Assembly (NCBI GenBank): GCA_014378285.1
Contig: JACMNZ010000098.1
Span: 1-34,838 of the forward strand
Length of the DNA stretch: 34,838 bases
Direction of reading: 5' to 3'
DNA from: Pseudopedobacter sp.
GTDB lineage: Bacteria; Bacteroidota; Bacteroidia; Sphingobacteriales; Sphingobacteriaceae
Shown here: positions 1 to 9,118 of the stretch, one piece after another
How positions within the stretch are numbered: the stretch's first letter is position 1
Layout of the letters: the number at the start of each line of letters is the position of its first letter
The notes under the pieces: model-generated
Databases searched by the model: none
The model's input: the letters and a program-made list of their open reading frames with translations, nothing else
Told to the model about the DNA's origin: nothing
Position numbers and translations under genes: made by a program

Positions 1-2
1 TA

Positions 3-551
3 AGGACAAGACACATTCCTATCATATTACTTACTGCCAGAACAGGAGATTTGTATGAACTAGAGGGCTTGAAAACAGGTGCTGATGTTTACCTTACAAA
101 ACCTTTTAGCCTCCAAAAATTACAGTTTACAGTTCAAAACTTACTCAGTTTACAAAAAAGTATGCGAGAAAAGTTTTCTCATCATTTTACTGTAGAACCT
201 AGTTTAGCCAAAATAGAATCAACTGATGAGGACTTTTTAAATAAGGTTTTATTACTTTTAGAGCAAAACATTAATAACCCTGACTTTAATGTAAACCTTT
301 TTGCTTCGGAAATTGGTATGAGCACCCCTGTTTTTTATAAAAAGATATTTGCATTAACAGGCTTCACGGTTAATAATTTTATAAAATCTGTAAGATTAAA
401 AAGAGCGATGCAATTGATACAACAAAACGCAGGAAATGTTTCTGAAATTGCCTATCAGGTTGGCTTTAATGATGCTAAGTATTTTGGAAAAGAATTTCGT
501 AAGCAATATGGTAATTCACCATCTACGTTTGTCCAAAAAAACGGCTTTTAA
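3..551 (+). CDS. Hybrid two-component system regulator, C-terminal part (receiver end + AraC-type HTH)
   Basis: This is the 3' end of a gene that begins before the window. The frame is open from base 3, and the apparent start at 51 is only an internal TTG codon. The first residues read IPIILLTAR and then GADVYLTKPF, which are the beta4 and beta5 strands of a CheY-like receiver domain with its conserved Thr and Lys. The last hundred residues form an AraC-family double helix-turn-helix, including VSEIAYQVGFNDAKYFGKEF. Receiver followed by AraC HTH at the C-terminus is the architecture of Bacteroidota hybrid two-component sensors, whose periplasmic N-terminus senses oligosaccharides released by the PUL. 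The position upstream of susC and on the same strand suits a local regulator. The sensor and kinase parts cannot be seen, so a free response regulator is not fully excluded. Confidence 0.9.
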   Translation, partial: RTRHIPIILLTARTGDLYELEGLKTGADVYLTKPFSLQKLQFTVQNLLSLQKSMREKFSHHFTVEPSLAKIESTDEDFLNKVLLLLEQNINNPDFNVNLFASEIGMSTPVFYKKIFALTGFTVNNFIKSVRLKRAMQLIQQNAGNVSEIAYQVGFNDAKYFGKEFRKQYGNSPSTFVQKNGF

Positions 552-902
552 AGTTATCCATCTGTAAATATAGACTTAAAAACACATGAAAGGTCAAGCG
601 GTTCTCGAAACGGGGAAGGTAGGTTCTGATGTAATATCTTCACCAAATATGTTTTGATACAGGAGGCTTTTTTATGTGGTGAGCATCATTATAGTATTTA
701 TCGCCTTTTATTTGTACCTAATGTGAATTATTTAAGATAATTCTTTTTCTGATCTGCCTAAAATAGGTAACAGATTTTTATTTCGTTTTCCTCCATAAAG
801 TATCTATTGAAAAATTTTGTTTCAAATGCTAATAGAAAGAATAAGCATTTTGATCAACCTTTTTATCGCAGTAAACATTTGTTTAAATTAAAACAGTAAA
901 GG
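552..902. other. Gene-free stretch, nothing recognised
   Basis: AT-rich DNA after the regulator stop codon. No reading frame longer than a few dozen codons looks coding on either strand. An AGGAGG-like run near 661 is followed by an ATG that stops almost at once. I see no RNA gene or clear hairpin. It probably belongs to the same decaying region as the pseudogene that follows. Confidence 0.5.
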
Positions 903-1655
903 GTATTAGCGGTAGCGATGCTGTTAGTGGCAGAAGTAGTGGAGCAGGAGGAGCAGGTGCAAATGGCGGGCAGACGGAACAGCTGTAACAGCTGACGGGT
1001 TAGGTGTTGCCAAAATGGAACCAGGCGGAGGAGATAGTGGTGGCTTTGCTGCAACCAGTTCTCGTAAAGGTGGAGCAAGAACAACTGGGAGGGTAAGGTT
1101 AACTTATGGCACTGTTTTACCAGTTTCTTTAACTTTTTTTACTGCTCAATCTTCAGACTTTCAATTAAAATAGAGTACAGCATCAGAAACAAATAATTCT
1201 CATTTTGATATTCAAAGATCAACAGATGGCAATCAATTTTCTAACGTAGGTAAAGTAAATGGTGCGGGTAATAGTAAAGCTTTATTAGATTATTATTTTA
1301 CAGATAAAAGCGCAGCTACAGGCACAAATTACTACCGTTTAAACCAAGTAGATTTTGATGGGAAAGCTTCTGTATCAAAAGTTGTTTCAGCAAATATGAG
1401 TTTTAGCAATTCATTTATGCAAGTTTACTCTTTAATAAATTTATCAAATGTAAATATTTCCATTTCTACGGAAAAAGCCTCTAAAGGACAATTAATTATT
1501 TACAATGTTAATGGCAAAAGAGTTTTTGAACAGCCTGTATTTAAGTAAAGGAAATAATGATTTTTTAATCAATATGCAAAATATGGATAAAAGGTGTTTT
1601 TGTAGCTACTCACAATTCGGATTCGCAAATTTTTAAAACTAATTTTTTAAAATAG
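903..1655 (+). pseudogene. Decayed C-terminus of a glycine-rich, T9SS-sorted secreted protein
   Basis: Three frames together give one recognisable protein end. About 911-964 encode a Gly/Ser/Ala-rich stretch (SDAVSGRSSGAGGAGANGG). After a frameshift, 965-1170 continue with GDSGGFAATSSRKGGA and LTYGTVLPVSL. An in-frame TAG at 1171-1173 stands where the family has Trp (LK-W-STASETNN). The same frame then stays open to 1548 with STASETNNSHFDIQRSTDG and GTNYYRLNQVDFDG, which are hallmarks of Bacteroidota T9SS C-terminal regions. Two more frameshifts (near 1540 and 1595) are needed to reach GVFVATHNSDSQIFKTNFLK and the stop at 1653-1655. The pattern is that of a type A sorting domain. Nothing intact remains, so I read it as a dead gene fragment, unrelated to glycan catabolism as far as can be seen. 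Confidence 0.8.
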
Positions 1656-2237
1656 TTTAATAGTCCGCAAAAATGATGATGGCGGGATTACCCTTGTGGA
1701 TATTCTGTTGATAGCAATGGAATTAAAGTTATGAATGATTATGGGGGGCAAACTAATTAACAGATTTTGAATAATTTACTTGACATTGCTTTTAAGTTTC
1801 TTTTTATCGGTTTCTGCATTGGTTGCAAAACTCTCTTTCTTTACAAACTAAAATATTAAGGCAGTCCCAAAATCTACTCCTATAAAAAAAGGCTTTAATG
1901 CGTTGTTATAATGCCAGCAATTCAGTTCGTTCTGGTTTGTATATTGTCGCTCTGTTATTTAATCATCAAAACTCAGTACAATCATATTTTTTGATTGGGT
2001 TAATTCCTGTATCTAAACCTTCGCATATTTTTATAAGAGTTTTTGTTATAAAAGCTACATAAGAGTTTCAAAGTTATTTTTCTCTTTTTTTATTGATTAT
2101 AAAGAACCCATTCCTGTGGTATAATAGTTAATCCTTATCAAATAATCAGCTTTTAAAATTTTAAAAGTATTAAAATCTTATCCTCTAATATTTAAAAAAA
2201 TTATTATTCATGTGCGTTACATGAGTAAAGAGATCAA
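1656..2237. other. Gene-free stretch upstream of susC
   Basis: Stops are frequent in all frames. About forty codons around 1905-2060 are open on the + strand and include NSVRSGLYIVAL, faintly like a secretion-domain tail, but this is too weak to call a gene. I see no RNA gene. The far end leads into the direct repeats that precede susC. Confidence 0.4.
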
Positions 2238-2290
2238 TTTAAGATTTTACTCCTATTGTTTAAGATTTTATACTCTTGTTTAAGAACGGT
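2238..2290 (+). promoter_or_regulatory. Tandem direct repeats, putative regulator binding site for the susC operon
   Basis: TTTAAGATTTTA occurs at 2238 and again at 2259, exactly 21 bases later, and TTTAAG recurs at 2279, 20 bases later. The spacers are also alike (ACTCCTATTG and TACTCTTG). Copies on one face of the helix two turns apart are what an AraC-type dimer would be expected to bind. The site ends about 40 bases before the susC start. The binding protein is inferred to be the hybrid two-component regulator at 3-551; the repeats themselves are read directly. Confidence 0.55.
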
Positions 2291-2331
2291 AATATAACTT
2301 AGTTGAACCAATTAATAAACTTTAAACTAAT

Positions 2332-5300
2332 ATGATGAAAAAAAATGTACTACAGGATTTTTTCCAAAAATTATTTTTCCGGCGGAGGCTCGTTCTTGTT
2401 TTATTAATTATTCCATTAATAGCCAACACAGTTACTGCTCAAACAATAAGTGTTTCGGGTGTTGTCAAAGATGAACAAGCTTTCCCTTTACCCGGTGTTG
2501 CAGTGTCTATTAAAGGCACAACCGGCGGCGCAGTTACTAACCAAAACGGTGAGTATAAATTAAACGTATCACCAACTGCAACACTTGTATTTAATTACTT
2601 GGGCTTTACTTCACAAGAAGTTGCTGTTAGCAATAGAACAAGTATTATGATAACCATGAGGGAGGATATTAGCAAACTGGACGAGGTTATTGTTGTGGGA
2701 TATGGAATACAGACTAAAAGAGAAATTGCAGGAGCTATAAGTTCTATTAGCGCAAAAACAATTGAAGAAAGGGTTCCTGTTTCAATTTTTGATGTTTTTC
2801 AAGGTGCAGCTGCTGGGGTCCGTGTGGCTAGTGATTCTGGTGCGCCGGGTGAAGAATCTTCCATTAATATACGAGGGGTTTCTTCTGTGTCCGAAGCTGG
2901 GGGTGTGCCTTTATATGTAGTTGATGGTATAATAGTGGACAATATTAATGGGATTAGTCCAAACGATATTCAGTCTATTGAGATTTTGAAAGACGCAGCT
3001 TCTGCAGCCATCTATGGAGCTCGTTCTGCAAATGGTGTTATTTTAATTTCAACAAAAAGAGGTGATGAAGGAAAGCCAAAAATTAACTTTGGTTACACAA
3101 ATAGTTATAGCAACTTGGCACACAAACTTCCTCAAGCTAATCGGTTAGTTAGAGAGGTTTATGATCAATCTACGCTCCCAACTCGATTTGGATTATATCC
3201 AGAACGTAATGATTCTACTGCTTATAACCGAAATAATGATTTTGATTACCAAGACTTAATTACAAAAACAGGCATAAGAAGCCAGTATGATTTAAATATC
3301 AGTGGAGGTAGTAAAAATCTTACATACTACACAGGTGTGCAATATTTAAACAATTCGGGCATCATACTGTCATCTGAAGAAAAAAGAGTTACTTTCAGAA
3401 CAAATGTCGATTATAAACCCAATCCTAAAACTCTTTTAGCTACTCGTTTAACATTTGGTTATACAGATGCGAATTTAATCAATGACGGAGAGAGTTTGTC
3501 TCAAGCGCTTCAACGCCCAGCTTTTCAGGCCCTATATCTGCCCGACGGTACTCCAATTTTTAATAATGGGGGACGTAGACATCCAATAGAGACAACAAGA
3601 TTAAGACAAGATAGAAGAGGGAGATATAATGGAGTAATTGGTCAAATTTTCGAATATGATCTTTCAAAAGCTATTCGTTTCCATGTTGACGGTTCGGCCA
3701 CGTTAGATTTTCGAAATAATAGACAATTTATTTCTGGTTTTCTAACCAATGCTCCTTCATTTGGCGCTGAAAGTATTGATAGGGTTTCCAGACTACAGTT
3801 TAACTCTTATGTTAATCTTAAAAAGACATTTAGTAAAGTCCATAATTTCACAGGGCAATTAGGTACATCGTATGATGGTTCTAATATGCGGTCCTTATCA
3901 GTTAGAGGAACAAATTTTGTAACAGAATCAGTTAATACATTAAACGCTATAAGCTTATTAAATCCAGCAGGAACAGGCTCAGATGGCTCTACTAGCGCTA
4001 TATTAGGTTTTTTTGCAAGAGCAGGTTATAACTACAAACAGCGGTACATTTTTAACGCAGTTATAAGAAGAGATGGTTCATCTAAATTTGGTGCAGATAA
4101 TCGCTTCGGTAACTTCCCTGCGTTTTCATCGGCCTGGAGGTTCACTGATGAGAAATTTATGGGCTTTGTTAAAAAAATATTAACTGATGGTAAGTTAAGA
4201 GCTACTTGGGGCATTCAAGGATCTGAGGGGAATTTGGGGAATTTTGCATCTAGAAACTTATTAGTTTTTGGAAGTACCTTTTATAATGGTGTTAGTGGAG
4301 TAATTACTAATCCTTTATTAGGTAATTCAAATTTGAAATGGGAAGAGCAAACACAATCTGATGTAGGTTTGGATTTACAGTTTTGGGGTGGTAGATTGTC
4401 ATTAGAAGCCTCTTATTATCAAAGGATTACAAAAGATTTAATTTCAAACAGTGCTTTTGAATTGCCTGCTGAAGTGGGAAGAACAAACAATGTTTTTTTA
4501 AATGCAGGAACCATTAGAAACAGAGGGGTAGAGCTTCAATTATCTGGTTTTCCTATCAGAAATACTTCAAAAAATATTAGTTTGAATACCAATTTGTTCT
4601 TAGGTTTTAATAGAAATAATATTACAGATTTACCAGGAGACGAAATAATAAGGAACAACCTATATATTGTAAGAGAAGGTCAGGAAGTTGGAAGGTTTTT
4701 TGGATATAGAAATTTAGGAATATATGCTTATGATGAATCTAATGCTTATACAGATAATTATACAACCAGATTAATACCTCAATTTCAAAGAGACCAAAAC
4801 GGAAATGTTGTTATCGGTAATAATTTAAAACCAGTATTTTTAGGTTATACTTTACCCAATGGAACACCTTATTCCGGCAACGTTAACAGGTTAACCACAT
4901 CAGGTGCTACTGCAAAAGCAGGTGACGTGATTTGGGAAAATTTACCAGATGCAAATGGTAATCTTAATGGTGATATCGGTATTGAGGACAGACAAATTTT
5001 AGGTTCAGGTCTACCTAAATTACAAGTTAGTTTAAATAACACTTTTACCTACAAAAGATTTACAGTTTCTGCATTTGTGTACGGAAGCTTTGGTAATAAA
5101 GTTTATAATAGTTTAGCTAGATCAGGTGCACAATTTAGCTCAGTAAACACTAGTCCTGATCCCTATGTCATATCAAATCTTTGGAAATACCCTGGTCAAA
5201 TTACCGATGTATACAGTAGAAACGGAGCATTAAATAATTCGAGACCAGGAAATAGCTTTTTCCTGGAAGACGGCTCTTTTATTCGCCTGCAAACAGTACG

Positions 5301-5511
5301 TTTGGGTTATCAAATCCCAGACAAGTATAGTAAAAAAGTATACATCAGTAATTTATCAATATTTGCGTTCAGTAATAATCTAGCTACTTGGACTAAATAT
5401 TCAGGATTTGATCCAGAAGTAGGTCAAAGAAATGTTTTAGAACCCGGAAATGATAATGGAAGGTTTCCAAGAAGAAGAGAATTTGGTTTTGGACTTAATG
5501 CTTCATTTTAA
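2332..5511 (+). CDS. SusC/RagA-family TonB-dependent outer-membrane transporter
   Basis: At 1059 residues this has normal SusC length. A signal peptide ends near residue 37 (ANTVTAQ). A carboxypeptidase-regulatory-like domain spans about 39-113 (VSGVVKDEQAFPLPGVAVSI). The TonB box-like DEVIVVGYG lies at 117-125, then the plug, with ILKDAASAAIYGARSANGVI typical of SusC/RagA, and then the beta-barrel ending in Phe. There is no N-terminal STN domain, so it is not expected to signal to an anti-sigma factor, which agrees with control by the upstream two-component regulator. It forms the barrel of a SusCD pair with the gene starting 9 bases downstream and should import oligosaccharides across the outer membrane. 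The two ATG codons at 2332 and 2335 are equivalent starts. Confidence 0.96.
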   Translation: MMKKNVLQDFFQKLFFRRRLVLVLLIIPLIANTVTAQTISVSGVVKDEQAFPLPGVAVSIKGTTGGAVTNQNGEYKLNVSPTATLVFNYLGFTSQEVAVSNRTSIMITMREDISKLDEVIVVGYGIQTKREIAGAISSISAKTIEERVPVSIFDVFQGAAAGVRVASDSGAPGEESSINIRGVSSVSEAGGVPLYVVDGIIVDNINGISPNDIQSIEILKDAASAAIYGARSANGVILISTKRGDEGKPKINFGYTNSYSNLAHKLPQANRLVREVYDQSTLPTRFGLYPERNDSTAYNRNNDFDYQDLITKTGIRSQYDLNISGGSKNLTYYTGVQYLNNSGIILSSEEKRVTFRTNVDYKPNPKTLLATRLTFGYTDANLINDGESLSQALQRPAFQALYLPDGTPIFNNGGRRHPIETTRLRQDRRGRYNGVIGQIFEYDLSKAIRFHVDGSATLDFRNNRQFISGFLTNAPSFGAESIDRVSRLQFNSYVNLKKTFSKVHNFTGQLGTSYDGSNMRSLSVRGTNFVTESVNTLNAISLLNPAGTGSDGSTSAILGFFARAGYNYKQRYIFNAVIRRDGSSKFGADNRFGNFPAFSSAWRFTDEKFMGFVKKILTDGKLRATWGIQGSEGNLGNFASRNLLVFGSTFYNGVSGVITNPLLGNSNLKWEEQTQSDVGLDLQFWGGRLSLEASYYQRITKDLISNSAFELPAEVGRTNNVFLNAGTIRNRGVELQLSGFPIRNTSKNISLNTNLFLGFNRNNITDLPGDEIIRNNLYIVREGQEVGRFFGYRNLGIYAYDESNAYTDNYTTRLIPQFQRDQNGNVVIGNNLKPVFLGYTLPNGTPYSGNVNRLTTSGATAKAGDVIWENLPDANGNLNGDIGIEDRQILGSGLPKLQVSLNNTFTYKRFTVSAFVYGSFGNKVYNSLARSGAQFSSVNTSPDPYVISNLWKYPGQITDVYSRNGALNNSRPGNSFFLEDGSFIRLQTVRLGYQIPDKYSKKVYISNLSIFAFSNNLATWTKYSGFDPEVGQRNVLEPGNDNGRFPRRREFGFGLNASF

Positions 5512-5520
5512 TTAAAAGTT

Positions 5521-7086
5521 ATGAAAAAGAATATATATGTATTTGTGATACTTGCATTTTTCCTTGCAGGAGGCATAGCAAGCTGTAGTTTAATTGATAA
5601 AGATCCAGTATCTGAAATCGCTCCTGATAATTTTTTTAAGAATCGTAAAGATGCCGATGCTTTTATGGCGGGTATTTATAATTCTTTACAAGAAACTTTA
5701 CGTAGCAATTATTTTGATTGGGGCGAAGTTAGGTCGGATAACGTTCAAAATGCTGGAACTGGAACCGCTCAGGAAAAAGTGATAAATAATGTTCTAGCCG
5801 CTAATGATAATGACCTAAATGCGATTACGGATTGGAGTAATCTTTACCGGACAATTTCATTATGTAATTTTGCAATTGAAAAATTTCCGGATTTGATAGA
5901 GAGGAATGTTGATGCAAGCGAAGCTCAATACAGAGATCAACTAGGACAAGCATATGCACTTAGAGGGCTACTATATTTTTATGCCTTAAGGGTTTGGGGA
6001 GGTACTCCAATTGTAAATGATGTTATTGTTAATGTTAATCAACGGTTAAGTTTTCCGAGAGCAACTGTAGCACAAATGAAAATTCAGATTTTAGGTGACA
6101 TAGATAATGCAACTGCAATAATTGGTAACAGTACAACAAAAAAATTTTATATCCAAAGAGGTGGTGTATTTGCATTAAAAACTGATGTGCATATGTGGTT
6201 TCAAGAATATCCTGAAGCTATACAGGCTTCAAACAATTTAACAGGTTACAGTTACATAACAAATCCATCACAATGGAAACAAATCTTTACTGTACCTGAA
6301 GGTTCAAATGAAACTATTTTTAATATGTTTTGGAATTCAGTTGAAGCTGGTAACAGAGGCGTTGCGGTATGTCAAAAATTAGGAGCTTTTGGTAATACTA
6401 GCCAGTATAGAATTGCGCCTAAGGTTGTACAGCCCTATTACAATAGATTTAATACGGGAACTACAAAAAAATCAGATGCTCGTTTATGGCTTTCTATAGA
6501 TACCGTTCTGTACCCAACGTTAGACCTTTTTGCAACTGCTGCTTCAAACACTATTCAGTATGGTAAGTTTATGGATATTAGCCCAATTGATGGTCGATTT
6601 GCATATAGTACGCAGCAGGAGTGTAGTGTTAAAGTGCCTATATATCGATTTGCTGACGTGATGTTGTTAAGAGCAGAAGCCTTGGCCCGGACATATAGTT
6701 TTCAACAAGCCTTAGATATTGTTAATGCAATAAGAAGTAGAGTGGGTTATAATGTTAAAGCTGTATTAGCAGATTATACCGGAACGCAAGAACAAAAAGC
6801 AATAGCTATTCAAAGAACCGTTCTACAAGAGCGCCAATTAGAGTTAGTTGGAGAAGGCAAAAGATGGTTTGACTTATGTAGAATTGGAAGAACTTACGAT
6901 TATACCTTAAATGGTTATGACTTTTTAAGAGAAGTAATGAACCCAATTTTAACTGCTAGGGGAGCAGATGCTGTAGCCTATAATAGTGATTTAAATATGG
7001 GCAGAATTTTGTATCCTATAAACTCTGATGTAATTAATGCGAACCCGCTCTTAAGAGGTAAGCAAAACCCTCCATATTCTGAGTAA
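5521..7086 (+). CDS. SusD/RagB-family nutrient-binding lipoprotein
   Basis: The product has 521 residues. The signal peptide ends in a lipobox with Cys22 (GGIASC), so the mature protein should be lipid-anchored at the cell surface as the lid of the SusC barrel encoded just upstream. The early motif DKDPVSEIAPDNFFKNRKDA is typical of SusD N-termini. The TPR-like stretch around 138-163 (QAYALRGLLYFYALRVWGG) and the late motifs RFADVMLLRAEALA and QERQLELVGEGKRWFDLCR are the standard family signatures. The cognate glycan cannot be read from the sequence; the neighbouring enzymes suggest a sulfated arabinose-containing polymer. Confidence 0.96.
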   Translation: MKKNIYVFVILAFFLAGGIASCSLIDKDPVSEIAPDNFFKNRKDADAFMAGIYNSLQETLRSNYFDWGEVRSDNVQNAGTGTAQEKVINNVLAANDNDLNAITDWSNLYRTISLCNFAIEKFPDLIERNVDASEAQYRDQLGQAYALRGLLYFYALRVWGGTPIVNDVIVNVNQRLSFPRATVAQMKIQILGDIDNATAIIGNSTTKKFYIQRGGVFALKTDVHMWFQEYPEAIQASNNLTGYSYITNPSQWKQIFTVPEGSNETIFNMFWNSVEAGNRGVAVCQKLGAFGNTSQYRIAPKVVQPYYNRFNTGTTKKSDARLWLSIDTVLYPTLDLFATAASNTIQYGKFMDISPIDGRFAYSTQQECSVKVPIYRFADVMLLRAEALARTYSFQQALDIVNAIRSRVGYNVKAVLADYTGTQEQKAIAIQRTVLQERQLELVGEGKRWFDLCRIGRTYDYTLNGYDFLREVMNPILTARGADAVAYNSDLNMGRILYPINSDVINANPLLRGKQNPPYSE

Positions 7087-7105
7087 TAACTTAAAATACA
7101 TTAAA

Positions 7106-7798
7106 ATGATGAAATCGAAAAATATATTTGTTGTTGCTTTAGCAGTTATTACTGTGATTTTGACAGCATGCGAAAAATTACCATTACAAAAAACAAAGAA
7201 GTATGAAACCTCTTTTTTTCAAAATAACCTAAATAAATCAGTTTTAGATTTTATGGAATCTCGTACTGATATATTTACTGGGATGTTAGATGCTATAGAT
7301 TATGTAGATGAAGATCCTGCATTTAATGATGTAAAAAAAGCATTCCAATCAGATGGGAATACGTTTCTGCTATTGGCAGATCAAGCAACAATCGCTTTAC
7401 CTTCAACAGTAAGTTATTTTGGTGTTAACCTGGTTGATGATGATAATAACCCGGTAACACCTATGACTGCCGCAACATCTTGGAGACAATACCCAAGAGA
7501 GCAAATTGCTAACCTATTAAGATATCATATTGTGAAAGGAAAAAGGGATTTTCCGAACTTAACATCCACGGCTAGATGGTTTGATACCTTTGCAATTAGT
7601 GCTACAAATGACTCAGCGAAAGTCAGAATATTTATGACTAATGATAGGGATGGTGGTATACGTATAAATGATTATTTGGGAGCACCCGCAGTATCATTAC
7701 CAAGAACACCAAATTTATATGCTACAAACGGAGTTGTACATGTATTAAATGTGTTTTTAAGACAACCAACAAGATTAGCAATTACAAATAACCGTTAA
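7106..7798 (+). CDS. FAS1 (fasciclin)-domain lipoprotein
   Basis: A 230-residue protein with a lipoprotein signal (Cys22 in VILTAC). The second half carries fasciclin-like features: EQIANLLRYHIVKGK, a central strand region (VRIFMTNDRDGGIRIND) and the closing TNGVVHVLNVFL. There is one FAS1-like repeat of about 120 residues after a helical N-terminal stretch. The gene lies 19 bases after susD and 12 bases before the next lipoprotein, so all four genes probably form one operon. FAS1 domains mediate adhesion or binding, and FAS1 lipoproteins often follow susD in Sphingobacteriaceae and Chitinophagaceae. An accessory surface role in glycan capture is inferred, not shown. Confidence 0.8.
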   Translation: MMKSKNIFVVALAVITVILTACEKLPLQKTKKYETSFFQNNLNKSVLDFMESRTDIFTGMLDAIDYVDEDPAFNDVKKAFQSDGNTFLLLADQATIALPSTVSYFGVNLVDDDNNPVTPMTAATSWRQYPREQIANLLRYHIVKGKRDFPNLTSTARWFDTFAISATNDSAKVRIFMTNDRDGGIRINDYLGAPAVSLPRTPNLYATNGVVHVLNVFLRQPTRLAITNNR

Positions 7799-7810
7799 AC
7801 AATTACAACG

Positions 7811-8923
7811 ATGAAGATATTTAAATTATTTATGTATGTAGTTGCTTCTGGTATTGTTTTTACCAGTTGCAAAAAAGATCCAGAAATTGAATTGGTTTCC
7901 CTTAATAAAATAGGTGAAGAACATTACTTTGGAGAGAAAGTATTAATGTGGGCAAGCACTGAAGGCGATAAGAAGGACATGACTTATGAGTGGACTACTA
8001 CAGGTGGTACATTTGAGGGTGCTAGAACGCAAGATCGATTTGAAAATGTATGGATAGCACCAACTCAAGTTGGCCAATTTGATGTAAGTATCACAGCTAA
8101 AAATGGGAAAAGCAGTTCAACAAAAACATCAACTTTGAATGTGACGAGGTACTTTTTTGATCATTTTCAGAGTCCAAATATTTTTGCCGGAAACGGATGG
8201 CCGGGCTGGGCTACAAATAATATCATATTTAGTCAACGTAATAGTGATGACAAACTTACTAGTAGTTTACGCATTTCTCCTTCTAGGGTAAATAACAGTA
8301 ATATTGATGTAAACGTAAGAAAAGTGCTTAATTCTGCAGAGTTAAAAATCCCTTTTTCTGTGCGGGCAAAAATGGGCTTTGATACTTATTTTAAACCTGA
8401 CGCTTCTTTTTGTATTTCACTAACATTTCGCCAACCAAGGGCAAATCCAGAAAGACCATTCATCCGAGAGATAAGATGGGAGGTTTTTCCTTCACCATCC
8501 AATACTACATCTGCAAATTTCCAAATAAGGTATGAAGTTTTTACACCTTCAAAAAATCTAAGTGTATTTAGCACCAATACAGGTGTTTATCCAGCTGCAG
8601 GCCCATTAATAAATCCAATTACAGGTAGAAATAATGCCTTATTTACAATGACCTCCAACGTAGCAAAGAATTTTACTTTTTCAATGGAGGCTGATGAAAC
8701 TTTTGTAACGCATGTTAATGGAGTGGAGTGGTTTAGATCCGCAGGAATCAAAAACTGGTTGACTGCAGCTCGAGCTCAATATCCCGGTTTTGAAGCTCCT
8801 GTTGCAAATGAATTTAGGATTTTAATGCCCGGTAGGGCGGCAAGCACCTTACCAGTTAGCCAATTATTTATGAATAGTGTTTACATTAATAATGATGGAA
8901 CAATTTTAAATAGTCCTATATAA
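7811..8923 (+). CDS. PKD-like lipoprotein, candidate surface glycan-binding protein
   Basis: A 370-residue protein. The lipobox Cys20 (VFTSC) is followed by charged residues. Residues about 25-115 look like a PKD/Ig-like beta-sandwich (MTYEWTTTGGTFEG, then FDVSITAKNGKSSS). The remaining 250 residues are Ser/Asn- and aromatic-rich with strand-like periodicity, as in a concanavalin-type lectin or laminin-G-like fold, but no family motif is certain. As the last gene of the susC-susD-FAS1 operon it holds the usual place of the surface glycan-binding protein (SusE/SusF position). No catalytic motif is visible. Function is inferred from position and architecture. Confidence 0.65.
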   Translation: MKIFKLFMYVVASGIVFTSCKKDPEIELVSLNKIGEEHYFGEKVLMWASTEGDKKDMTYEWTTTGGTFEGARTQDRFENVWIAPTQVGQFDVSITAKNGKSSSTKTSTLNVTRYFFDHFQSPNIFAGNGWPGWATNNIIFSQRNSDDKLTSSLRISPSRVNNSNIDVNVRKVLNSAELKIPFSVRAKMGFDTYFKPDASFCISLTFRQPRANPERPFIREIRWEVFPSPSNTTSANFQIRYEVFTPSKNLSVFSTNTGVYPAAGPLINPITGRNNALFTMTSNVAKNFTFSMEADETFVTHVNGVEWFRSAGIKNWLTAARAQYPGFEAPVANEFRILMPGRAASTLPVSQLFMNSVYINNDGTILNSPI

Positions 8924-8949
8924 AAATATCATATTATTTTAATAAAAAT

Positions 8950-8987
8950 GGGTAATCCTTTTACGGGGTTATCTATTTTTTTCTTGT
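8950..8987 (+). terminator. Probable intrinsic terminator of the first SusCD operon
   Basis: GGGTAATCC at 8950-8958 can pair with GGGTTATCT at 8966-8974 (nine pairs, three of them G-U) around a 7-base loop, followed directly by a T-rich run. It sits 27 bases after the last stop codon of the uptake operon and separates it from the catabolic block. Confidence 0.6.
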
Positions 8988-9118
8988 ATGATGCACATGA
9001 ATATTTCCATCATATAATGCTTAAATTTTAAATAACTGTTTAACTGATAGTTACATCAGTAAATTTTTAAATTAATCAGTTATTAATATTCTTTCATGAT
9101 TACAATTGATGTTAAGAT

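Noticed and set aside
863..1084. Minus-strand open frame of 73 codons
   Set aside because: It is antisense to the Gly-rich part of the T9SS pseudogene; its Leu/Cys/His-rich composition is the shadow of GGA/GCA-rich coding DNA.
1905..2060. Open stretch with NSVRSGLYIVAL considered as a second secretion-domain relic
   Set aside because: Similarity is too short and vague to separate from chance in AT-rich DNA.
4032..4214. Minus-strand open frames inside susC, the sulfatases, GH43, beta-helix, DUF1680 and GH51 genes
   Set aside because: All lie opposite genes with strong family motifs, have no start context and no recognisable domains.
5594..5782. Short + strand frame inside susD
   Set aside because: Out-of-frame shadow of the SusD coding sequence.
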